From the NCBI GenBank assembly GCA_958352855.1, contig CATWQE010000033.1, positions 1-28,222 on the forward strand: a stretch of 28,222 nt of DNA, given 5' to 3'. The number at the start of each line of letters is the position of its first letter. Within the stretch, counting starts at the first letter, position 1. The translations under genes were made by a program, and so were the position numbers. Below are positions 8,452-15,118 of this stretch, piece by piece. The notes under the pieces were generated by a model. The model was not told the DNA's origin, ran no database searches, and saw only the letters and a list, made by a program, of their open reading frames with translations. This DNA comes from an uncultured Bacillota bacterium (lineage in GTDB: Bacteria > Bacillota > Clostridia > Lachnospirales > Lachnospiraceae).

Positions 8452-10530
8452 CTATTTTCTCCGAATACCCGATTTAAAGTTTTTACTTGTTCTGCAAATC
8501 AATCCATCCAGCAGCCAGAACATAGCCGGAAGGAACAAAAGAACTGCGCACATACTAATCAACGCGCCTCTTGCCATAAGCAGGCAAAGAGAACTAATCA
8601 TATCAATCTTAGAATACATTCCAACCCCAAAGGTAGCTGCAAAAAAGCTAAAGGCAGACACCATAACCGGACGGATGCTGCTCTCCAGAGCAATACTGAT
8701 AGATTCTTTCTTTCCTTTTCCGCATCCCCGTTCCTGCTCATATCTGCTGGTCATTAAAATCGCATAATCCACAGTAGCTCCAAGCTGTATGGTTCCAATT
8801 ACAATAGAAGCAATAAAAGGAAGCTCCGTTCCCGTAAGATACGGAATACCCATGTTAATAAAAATTGCCCCTTCAATGACCATAACCAGAATTACCGGTA
8901 GGGAAATGGACTTAAATACAAAGAAAATAATGAAAAACACTGCCAGAATAGATACTGCACTTACCACCTTAAAATCATGGTCTGTAATCTCAATCAAATC
9001 CTTGGTACAGGGCGCTTCTCCTACCAGCATGCCAGTTTTGTCATACTTCTTCAAAATCTGGTTCAGCTCGCCAAGCTGCTCATTTACTTCATCTGATGCA
9101 GTCAGATACTCATTGGTAATGAGCATCAATTCATAATTTTCACTTTCCAGAATTTCCTTCACGTCCTTTGGAACCATGCTCTGTGGAAATGCCGGACCGA
9201 TAATAGTCTCAAGCCCCAGGATTTCTTTGACCCCATCCACTTTTTCCATCTCAGCAATCATTTTGTGCTTCTCTTTATTGGGAAGATCCTTATCCATCAG
9301 AATCATGTGGGCTGCTCCCATATGGTAATCTTCCTGAAGTTTGGTATTTGCCTGAATGGACTCCAGTTCTTTTGGCAGACTGGCATCCAGATTATAGTAA
9401 ACCTTTGTATTTGCCTGAAAATAAGCAAAGGGAACAAACAACAGGACACATAAGCAGGCAAAGGTTTTATGATGTTTTACTAAAAATTCCGACACCTTTG
9501 GAAAATCCGGTATGAGCTGTCTGTGTTTCGTCTTTTCCAGCACTTTATCAAAAATCATAATCATGGAAGGAAGAATGGTAACACAACTGATGACTCCAAA
9601 TACAACGCCTTTTGCCATGCAGATTCCCAAATCCAGCCCCAGTGTAAAGCTCATAAAGCACAGAGCCACAAAACCTGCAATGGTGGTAATGGAGCTTCCC
9701 ACCACAGATTTAATGGTAGCTGCGATTGCCTGCGCCATAGCTTCCTTATGGTCATCTCCAAATCTGGCTCTTTGCTCCTGATAACTGTGCCAGAGGAAAA
9801 TGGAATAATCCATAGTAACACCAAGCTGCAATACTGCGCTCAATGCCTTCGTAATATAGGAAATTTCTCCCTGAATCACATTGGTTCCCATATTGTAAAC
9901 AATTGCCATTCCAATGCTAAGAAGAAACAGAATCGGAATGAAGTAAGATTCCATGGTAAGCGCCAGCACAAGGCAGGACAGCGCCACTGCAATTAAGACA
10001 TAGACGGTTACCTCAGACTCTGCCAGATTTCTGGTATCTGTAACAATGGCTGACATACCGCTGACGAAACACTGCTTCCCTGCCAGCTTCCGAATATCTC
10101 CAATAGCATCCATGGTCTCATCCGCCGAAGTGGTGGTATCAAAAATAATAAACATCATAGTAGAATCTTCCGAAAACAAAGCGCTGCGGATTTTCTCCGG
10201 AAGCATCTCTACAGGTACAGAGATATCAGAAAACGTATCGTACCACACAACCTTGGAAACATGCTCTACCTCTTCAATCTTCTCCTTAAGCGCCGCCACA
10301 TCCTTGTTTGGCATTCCCTCACAAATGAACATGGAATACGCTCCTGTTCCAAACTCATCTACCAGAATATCCTGTCCCTTCATAGTTTCAATTTCATCCG
10401 GCAGATAATAAAGTACATCATAATTCACTCTGGTATTTATGTATCCGATTCCCGCCGGTATCAAGAGAAGCAGGCTTAAAATAAAAATAGGAATCCGAAA
10501 CTTTACAATTTTCCTTCCCAGCTTTTGCAT
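8452..10530 (-). CDS. MMPL/RND-family transporter
   Basis: The 692-residue membrane protein has the duplicated layout of the MMPL/RND superfamily: an N-terminal transmembrane helix (about 13-33), an extracellular domain (35-175), a cluster of helices (about 177-330), then a second copy of the same arrangement. Each half carries the family's Asp-Tyr pair in a helix after a conserved Gly (D241-Y242 in GVTMDYSIF, D588-Y589 in GATVDYAIL), which is likely the proton relay. Substrates of the family include lipids and hydrophobic compounds; none can be assigned here. AAGGAG precedes the ATG by about 6 nt. It is the first gene of an operon with the heptad-repeat protein, behind TetR-type operators, so induction by a small toxic or envelope-derived ligand is likely. 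Confidence 0.92.
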   Translation of the reverse strand: MQKLGRKIVKFRIPIFILSLLLLIPAGIGYINTRVNYDVLYYLPDEIETMKGQDILVDEFGTGAYSMFICEGMPNKDVAALKEKIEEVEHVSKVVWYDTFSDISVPVEMLPEKIRSALFSEDSTMMFIIFDTTTSADETMDAIGDIRKLAGKQCFVSGMSAIVTDTRNLAESEVTVYVLIAVALSCLVLALTMESYFIPILFLLSIGMAIVYNMGTNVIQGEISYITKALSAVLQLGVTMDYSIFLWHSYQEQRARFGDDHKEAMAQAIAATIKSVVGSSITTIAGFVALCFMSFTLGLDLGICMAKGVVFGVISCVTILPSMIMIFDKVLEKTKHRQLIPDFPKVSEFLVKHHKTFACLCVLLFVPFAYFQANTKVYYNLDASLPKELESIQANTKLQEDYHMGAAHMILMDKDLPNKEKHKMIAEMEKVDGVKEILGLETIIGPAFPQSMVPKDVKEILESENYELMLITNEYLTASDEVNEQLGELNQILKKYDKTGMLVGEAPCTKDLIEITDHDFKVVSAVSILAVFFIIFFVFKSISLPVILVMVIEGAIFINMGIPYLTGTELPFIASIVIGTIQLGATVDYAILMTSRYEQERGCGKGKKESISIALESSIRPVMVSAFSFFAATFGVGMYSKIDMISSLCLLMARGALISMCAVLLFLPAMFWLLDGLICRTSKNFKSGIRRK

Positions 10531-10560
10531 AAATTCTCCTTCCTTTCACCTCAATCAAAC

Positions 10561-10630
10561 TGACCAATGGTCATATATTGTTTTACCACATAAATGACCA
10601 TTGGTCAATATAATTTATGACCAAAAGTCA
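10561..10630. promoter_or_regulatory. three palindromic TetR-type operators on the MMPL promoter
   Basis: TGACCAATGGTCA (10561-10573) and its exact reverse complement TGACCATTGGTCA (10595-10607) are 13-bp palindromes. A weaker third site, TGACCAAAAGTCA, is at 10618-10630. Centres are 34 and 23 bp apart. The middle site overlaps the -35 (TTGACC, 10603-10608) of a minus-strand promoter whose -10 is TAAAAC (10580-10585, 17-nt spacer); the first site falls near the start of transcription. The layout fits repression of the MMPL operon by the adjacent TetR protein. Confidence 0.8.
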
Positions 10631-10681
10631 CTTTTAAATTTTATGCAATTCAGAGAAAAAGAAGAACCCTGGATTTTTCGT

Positions 10682-10711
10682 TTGACTTTTCCCGGTTCCT
10701 CTCCCTATAAT
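10682..10711 (+). promoter_or_regulatory. promoter of tetR-family gene
   Basis: TTGACT (10682-10687), an 18-nt spacer and a perfect TATAAT (10706-10711) lie on the plus strand about 48 nt upstream of the regulator start codon. None of the three operators overlaps it; the nearest ends 51 bp upstream, so direct autorepression is not evident. Confidence 0.7.
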
Positions 10712-10758
10712 GTACAAAGTATACGAAGGTACGAAGAAAAGAAAGAAGGTTATATGAA

Positions 10759-11367
10759 ATGAGCAAAGTAGATCATAATAAACAGCAAAAGCGCAATTCC
10801 CTGTTGGATTCCGCCTTTTCTCTGTTTATTCGTAATGGTTTTAGCAAAACCTCTATTTCTGATATTGTAAATGCGGCTGGTGTTGCGAAGGGCACCTTTT
10901 ACCTGTATTTCAAGGATAAATATGACATAAGAAATCACCTCATCAGCCACAAAGCCAGCCAGGTTTTCCTGGCTGCATATACAGAGCTGCAAAAACATGA
11001 GGATATCGTTGATTTTGAAGATCAGGTTGTGTTTATTATTGATAATATCCTGAATCAGTTCTCAGAAAATCACAGCCTGGTCATGCTGATTTCCAAGCAT
11101 TTGAGCTGGGGGTTCTTCACCAACTCTCTGATTGAAACCCCTGACAAAGATGTCCCTGCTGTTTACACGATTTATCAGGAACTCCTGGCAAAATCTTCCC
11201 ATACTTATCGCGACCCTGAGCTCATGATGTACATGATATTAGAACTGGTCAGTGGCGTCAGCTATAACACAATCCTCTACGAACAGCCACTTCCTCTTGA
11301 AAAAATAAAAGAACCTCTTTATAAGGTTCTGCGCAGTATTTTTAGTCAGTATCGGGTGGAGGGGTAG
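10759..11367 (+). CDS. TetR/AcrR-family transcriptional regulator
   Basis: The 202-residue protein has an N-terminal TetR helix-turn-helix (about residues 14-58, with TSISDIVNAAGVAKGTFYLYF as the hallmark recognition region) and an all-helical C-terminal ligand-binding and dimer domain. The start ATG is preceded by GAAGG at 9 nt; the ATG five bases upstream is closed after two codons. It is divergent from the MMPL/heptad-repeat operon, and palindromes of the correct size lie over that operon's promoter, so it is probably its repressor, released by an unknown ligand. Its last codons and stop lie in a segment that is repeated beyond the AbiE pair (see 11334-11379 and 13115-13158). Confidence 0.93.
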   Translation: MSKVDHNKQQKRNSLLDSAFSLFIRNGFSKTSISDIVNAAGVAKGTFYLYFKDKYDIRNHLISHKASQVFLAAYTELQKHEDIVDFEDQVVFIIDNILNQFSENHSLVMLISKHLSWGFFTNSLIETPDKDVPAVYTIYQELLAKSSHTYRDPELMMYMILELVSGVSYNTILYEQPLPLEKIKEPLYKVLRSIFSQYRVEG

Positions 11368-11379
11368 TACAAAAGCTGC
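11334..11379 (+). repeat. imperfect direct repeat, copy A (tetR 3' end)
   Basis: This 46-nt segment covers the last ten or so codons of the TetR gene, its stop codon and the following ACAAAAGCTGC. It matches 13115-13158 in the same orientation at 39 of 44 aligned positions by hand count, with a 2-nt gap. The two copies bracket the AbiE toxin-antitoxin pair. Confidence 0.7.
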
Positions 11380-11393
11380 AAAATTGCAAAGGC

Positions 11394-11420
11394 AGATGCG
11401 ACTCACAATAAGTTGCATCT
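11394..11420. terminator. hairpin between convergent tetR and abiE genes
   Basis: AGATGCGACT (11394-11403) pairs with AGTTGCATCT (11411-11420) over 10 bp, one pair being G-T, around a 7-nt loop. It sits between two convergent genes, where a bidirectional terminator is expected. T-runs on either side are poor, so activity is uncertain. Confidence 0.4.
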
Positions 11421-11446
11421 ACCTCTGTTTGGGACTATCTATGTAC

Positions 11447-12343
11447 TTAAATCCAATCTTGTCTGTCTTTATCCCACTGACAACAAAATTCTTTATTCTG
11501 TTCTATTGCCTCCACAATCGGTGCCAAAAGTTTCTTAGAGCGCTCTATTGCTTCGGCAAATTCAACTTTTTCCATTGCTTTCTTTTTCTTGATAAATGCT
11601 CTCCATCTTCCCTGCCTTACAGAGTCCTCTGTAAAACCGGACTCAAAAGCAACTATATCATCAAATCCAGTTTCTCTATGCGCAAATGTTTCTATGATTG
11701 CATTTTTCAGCTCATTACCATCCAGATTATAGTTTGCCGATAATACATAAATATCATAAAAATCCTTATATCTTCCATTTGCAAGACCAAGAGAAACAAA
11801 GGCTTCAAACTTTTCTGAAATTACAGAATAAATGGAATAAGCATATACTTTCGGAGCCTCCATATCAAGTAATACCGGAAAGTTCATTCGCATACGCTCT
11901 GGATAAATCGCATCTCCAAAACCAATATCAATAGATACAGGTACTCTTGTACGCTCCAAATATCCCATAATGGAAACATTTACGCCATGATACTCTTTAA
12001 ATTCAGTAATGTTGATTACATCCAATGAATTCAAATCGAATCGCAATGCATCATCACATTCTATCGAAAAAATATTATGGAACACTTTCTTTATGTGTTC
12101 AGCATCATTCGAAAGATGATGCGCAAGAAGGTCTATATCCATTGTTGCTCTCGCAAAATTCCCATCAAACAACGCATACAGAAAAATGCCGCCTTTTAGG
12201 GTAAATCGCTCTGCATATTTTGAAATTGACAACCTATAAATCGCTCTCTCCAACCCATAAGTTACCAATTCATCCTGCATCGTTCTTCCATCTTCTTTAG
12301 CTTGATTTTTCAATTTATCCTTTACTGACATTGCATTTATCAT
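11447..12343 (-). CDS. abiEii: AbiEii-type nucleotidyltransferase toxin (type IV TA)
   Basis: The 298-residue protein belongs to the AbiEii/AbiGii (DUF1814) nucleotidyltransferase-like toxins. These inhibit growth when not neutralised and act in abortive infection. The nucleotidyltransferase core shows KGGIFL at 50-55 and the metal-binding pair D69-x-D71 in TMDIDLLA. The start is the ATG at 12343, with GGAGG (12351-12355) 7 nt upstream; an in-frame extension to 12382 reaches into the antitoxin and is not needed. The ATG overlaps the antitoxin stop codon by 4 nt (ATGA), as usual for these pairs. The gene is convergent with tetR. Family is firm; phage-defence activity here is inferred from the family. 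Confidence 0.88.
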   Translation of the reverse strand: MINAMSVKDKLKNQAKEDGRTMQDELVTYGLERAIYRLSISKYAERFTLKGGIFLYALFDGNFARATMDIDLLAHHLSNDAEHIKKVFHNIFSIECDDALRFDLNSLDVINITEFKEYHGVNVSIMGYLERTRVPVSIDIGFGDAIYPERMRMNFPVLLDMEAPKVYAYSIYSVISEKFEAFVSLGLANGRYKDFYDIYVLSANYNLDGNELKNAIIETFAHRETGFDDIVAFESGFTEDSVRQGRWRAFIKKKKAMEKVEFAEAIERSKKLLAPIVEAIEQNKEFCCQWDKDRQDWI

Positions 12344-12927
12344 ACAAGTACCTCCAAATATGTTTTCATAATCTCTCCGCATTTAAGCATTTCTGCATAG
12401 CGCAGCAGTCTGTTAAGTTTTCTATCCTTTCGTCTAAGGTAATTCACCAAAATTTCTTTTGTTTCCTCAATTCCTATTTTTTCACGGAAGAAAACTATGT
12501 CCACAACTGTCTTTTCAATATCATAAATTTTAAATTGATTCTTACCTTCCTGCACTGTTTCAATTCCAGTTTTGAAACGTTCATCTGCATAGTAATATAC
12601 AGACAGTGCCGGCCAATCTGGCATTGTTGAAATCCTGGCTTTTCTCTGAATAGCCACATCTATAGAATCTGGTCTGTAGGTTGTCAGATTATAATATGAT
12701 GCTGCACTCATAAGGCAAACTACACCTTGGGGAGCATATGCAGTAACATAATATAAATCCAATTCTTTACCTTGATAGCTTGTATTCTCATAATATTTCT
12801 TATTCAGTTTTAGCAGCATTCCATCCTCAACCAGCCGGTTAATTTTATAATAGGAAAAACCTGCTGTTTTTAGTTCATCAACCGAAAAAATCATCTGATC
12901 TTCTGGAAGTCTACGTTTATTAATCAT
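12340..12927 (-). CDS. abiEi: AbiEi-type antitoxin (type IV TA)
   Basis: The 195-residue protein precedes and overlaps the AbiEii toxin gene. The N-terminal part (about residues 1-60) is a winged-helix DNA-binding region of the AbiEi family (SVDELKTAGFSYYKINRLVEDGMLLKLNKKYY). The C-terminal part, with DIEKTVVDIVFFREK, is the conserved domain needed for antitoxicity in characterised homologues. GAGGTGA (12933-12939) lies 5 nt before the ATG. AbiEi proteins neutralise the toxin without binding it and repress their own promoter through inverted repeats; an inverted repeat is present upstream at 12983-13008. Confidence 0.87.
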   Translation of the reverse strand: MINKRRLPEDQMIFSVDELKTAGFSYYKINRLVEDGMLLKLNKKYYENTSYQGKELDLYYVTAYAPQGVVCLMSAASYYNLTTYRPDSIDVAIQRKARISTMPDWPALSVYYYADERFKTGIETVQEGKNQFKIYDIEKTVVDIVFFREKIGIEETKEILVNYLRRKDRKLNRLLRYAEMLKCGEIMKTYLEVLV

Positions 12928-12964
12928 TCATATCACCTCAATTGAAGCATTCCCATTTTTCGAA

Positions 12965-13008
12965 ATTATATTTCCAATATTTTTCGGCCTTTTTCTATTT
13001 TTGCCGAA
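12965..13008 (-). promoter_or_regulatory. abiE promoter and possible autoregulatory inverted repeat
   Basis: On the minus strand a TATAAT box (12965-12970) lies about 38 nt upstream of the antitoxin start. No good -35 is seen, but where it should lie there is an inverted repeat with arms TTCGGC (12983-12988) and GCCGAA (13003-13008), separated by 14 nt of A/T-rich sequence. Its position over the upstream half of the promoter fits AbiEi autorepression. Confidence 0.45.
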
Positions 13009-13114
13009 TTTTATTTAAATTATATCTCCCTGCAACAGATATGTCAATCATAAAGTGAGAAATATCATTATTCAAATAAATCAAATTCCTGTCCAGCGTA
13101 AACAGGTTTTATAA

Positions 13115-13158
13115 CAGTATTTTCAGTCAATCGGGTAGAACGGTAATACAAAAGCTGC
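13115..13158 (+). repeat. imperfect direct repeat, copy B (tetR-end-like)
   Basis: This segment matches the 3' end of the TetR gene (11334-11379). In the plus frame it reads VFSVNRVER and a stop, against SIFSQYRVEG and a stop in the intact regulator. Upstream in that frame there is a stop within a few codons, so only a gene end is preserved. It is followed directly by the hairpin at 13152-13198. Confidence 0.65.
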
Positions 13159-13198
13159 CGCAATCAGAAATGTTTTCTACTCCTGATTGCGGCAGCTT
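13145..13198 (-). terminator. strong terminator at the end of arabinose locus 1
   Basis: Perfect 16-bp arms (13152-13167, AAGCTGCCGCAATCAG, and 13183-13198) flank a 15-nt loop. On the minus strand the hairpin is followed by TTTTGTATT, which fits an intrinsic terminator for the operon ending with abfA. On the plus strand it could also stop transcripts from the left. Within the 12928-13351 gap I otherwise see only the abiE promoter, repeat copy B and a decayed ORF. Confidence 0.8.
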
Positions 13199-13214
13199 CT
13201 AACTATGAGAATAT

Positions 13215-13334
13215 CTACTCTTTATCTCCCTGGGATTCCTCCTGTACCTTGCGAACGTACTCTTCTGTTAAGTCTCTGTTTTATTGTGCCAGATATTCTA
13301 AGACCATAGCAGATAAAAAGATTCTTAAATTCAC
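13215..13334 (-). pseudogene. decayed or interrupted small ORF downstream of abfA
   Basis: Reading from a GTG at 13334, 17 nt after the abfA stop, gives 17 codons (NLRIFLSAMVLEYLAQ after the start), an in-frame TAA at 13281-13283, then 21 more codons (NRDLTEEYVRKVQEESQGDKE) and TAG. Both halves look like protein: a hydrophobic-amphipathic start and a charged helical tail. I do not recognise it. It may be a small operon-terminal protein killed by one nonsense change, or a fragment left by deletion. The ribosome binding site is weak (GGAA). A competing 41-codon frame from an ATG at 13348 has an odd composition and is less likely. Confidence 0.4.
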
Positions 13335-13351
13335 AGGAAGATTCCATTATC

Positions 13352-14866
13352 TTATTTTCCCAACCGTATTACATTCCAGGAAGCCTTCTTAAGCACACTT
13401 GTCACAATGCCCCCATCCAGTTTGCTTCTGTTATCTGCATTTACCGGATAAACCTTTTCTTCCAGCAAGCTGTTTCCTACCTTCAGATCTTCGTTTTCCA
13501 TAACAATATGCTCCAACAAACGGTATCCTGCAAAGCTTCTTACATCTGTAGTAAGCTCCACATCTTCCTCCAGATTACGGTTTACAGCAAAAATGGTCAC
13601 TTCATCTTTTTCTTCATTATAAACAGCAATGGATTCCACATCTGTGATCTCATCATGTTTTGCTGTTGCATGTTTTGTTCCTGAAATCACTGGCTGCAGC
13701 GCAATACCGCGACCATATTTAGATGCATGCATAAATGGATAGAAGATGGTCTGTTTCCATGCTCCCCCTGCTGCATCTGTCATAATTGGCGCAATGACAT
13801 TCACCAACTGTGCCAGACATGCCATTTTCACACGATCCGCGTGTTTCATCAGAGTAATCAGCATCAAACCTACTAAAAGGGCGTCCTCAAAATTATAGAT
13901 ATCCTCTAGCATAGGCGGCGCTACCTGCCATGGATGATTTTCTGTAATATCATCATCCGCTGCATTGGAATGGAACCATACATTCCACTCATCAAAGCTT
14001 AAATTCATGGTCTTTTTACTGCGTTTTTTCGCCTTCACATAGTCACAGGTAGAAATCACGGTACGGATAAAATCATCCATATCATCCGACTGCGCCAGAT
14101 AATCATTGCTGTCATTATCACGATTTCCGTAATACTGATGCATGGAAACATAGTCCACATAATCATAAGTATGGGACAATGTCACTGCCTCCCAATCCGG
14201 GAAGGTTGGCATGTCACGGTTGGAACTGCCGCAGGAAACCAGTTCAATACCTGGATCAATAAGGCGCATGGCTTTGGCTGTTTCCTCTGCCAAACGTCCA
14301 TATTCTTCCATAGTTTTATGGCCAATCTGCCATGGACCATCCATTTCATTTCCCAGACACCAGACTTTAATATTATGCGGATCCTTTACACCATGCCTGA
14401 TACGAAGGTCACTGTACTTTGTTCCCGAAGGATGATTGCAGTATTCCAGAAGATTACATGCATCCTGAATACCTCTGGTTCCCAGATTGACTGCCATCAT
14501 AACCTCTGAATTTACCTGTTTCGCCCACTTGGAAAACTCATTTAAACCAACTTCATTCTTTTCCAGGCTTCTCCACGCCAGTTCCAGACGGTGGGGTCTT
14601 TCAGAAACAGGTCCAACAGAATCCTCCCAGTAAAAATTAGAAACAAAATTACCGCCCGGATAACGTATAATGGGCACATCCAGCTCTTTTACAAGCTGTA
14701 CCACATCCTGACGGAATCCATTTTCATCTGCTGCCGGATGCCCCGGCTGATAAATTCCTTCATACACAGCTCTTCCCAGATGTTCAATAAAAGAACCGTA
14801 GATACGTTTGTCAATGGGTGCAATCTGGAACTCCTTGTCCAGAACCATTTTTGCTCTTCTTGCCAT
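13352..14866 (-). CDS. abfA: GH51 alpha-L-arabinofuranosidase (copy 1)
   Basis: The enzyme removes terminal arabinofuranose from arabino-oligosaccharides. The 504-residue protein has the GH51 layout: a TIM barrel, then a C-terminal beta-sandwich. The acid/base is E174 in WCLGNEMDGPW and the nucleophile is E293 in LSFDEWNVW, placed as in characterised Geobacillus and Bacillus AbfA. No signal peptide is present, so it acts in the cytoplasm on imported oligosaccharides. AGGAGGG (14875-14881) precedes the ATG by 8 nt. It is the last intact gene of locus 1 and follows a permease relic, which suggests an older operon in which it directly followed a sugar ABC permease. A second GH51 at 23888-25390 is a diverged paralogue. 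Confidence 0.95.
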   Translation of the reverse strand: MARRAKMVLDKEFQIAPIDKRIYGSFIEHLGRAVYEGIYQPGHPAADENGFRQDVVQLVKELDVPIIRYPGGNFVSNFYWEDSVGPVSERPHRLELAWRSLEKNEVGLNEFSKWAKQVNSEVMMAVNLGTRGIQDACNLLEYCNHPSGTKYSDLRIRHGVKDPHNIKVWCLGNEMDGPWQIGHKTMEEYGRLAEETAKAMRLIDPGIELVSCGSSNRDMPTFPDWEAVTLSHTYDYVDYVSMHQYYGNRDNDSNDYLAQSDDMDDFIRTVISTCDYVKAKKRSKKTMNLSFDEWNVWFHSNAADDDITENHPWQVAPPMLEDIYNFEDALLVGLMLITLMKHADRVKMACLAQLVNVIAPIMTDAAGGAWKQTIFYPFMHASKYGRGIALQPVISGTKHATAKHDEITDVESIAVYNEEKDEVTIFAVNRNLEEDVELTTDVRSFAGYRLLEHIVMENEDLKVGNSLLEEKVYPVNADNRSKLDGGIVTSVLKKASWNVIRLGK

Positions 14867-14903
14867 TTTAGAAACCCTCCTAAATTAAAAATCATATTAT
14901 TAT

Positions 14904-15115
14904 TTACTCTTTTACTGCACCTGCTGTCATACCTTCAATAAAATATCTCTGAAAACAGATAAACAAAATGAATATCGGTATAATACTATCTAAAGAAAAA
15001 TTTGTTTATATAATGGTAACATAATAACTTCAAACGTAATAGATAAAATAATTAAAACGATCACAAAAAAGAAATTTTTTATCAATATTCTCCTCTTTCC
15101 AAATTCTATCCTCAT
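14904..15115 (-). pseudogene. relic of a carbohydrate ABC permease (MalG/AraQ type)
   Basis: Two pieces of one permease are readable on the minus strand in different frames. The first (15115 to about 14990) contains KNFFFVIVLIILSITFEVIM followed by LPLYKQIF, matching the region around the third helix of CUT1 permeases. The second (15005-14904) contains PIFILFICF then QRYFIEGMTAGAVKE and a stop, the hallmark C-terminus of MalG-type permeases. The intervening 100 or more residues, with the EAA loop, are missing and the frame shifts at the junction. The C-terminus differs from that of the intact MalG-type permease (QKYFIQGIKMSGLKG), so it is a remnant of another transporter, not a recent duplicate. 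The ATG follows the GH3 stop by 3 nt. Confidence 0.75.
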
Positions 15116-15118
15116 AAG

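Noticed and set aside
9523..9996. Plus-strand ORF of 157 codons
   Set aside because: It is antisense to the MMPL transporter, has a His/Asn/Gln-rich shadow composition and no ribosome binding site.
13068..13160. Minus-strand fragment ending ...KPVYAGQEFDLFE and a stop, reminiscent of a clamp-binding C-terminus
   Set aside because: It is short, begins after a stop inside the hairpin and is antisense to the tetR-end repeat, which explains the sequence better. A profile search could reopen it.
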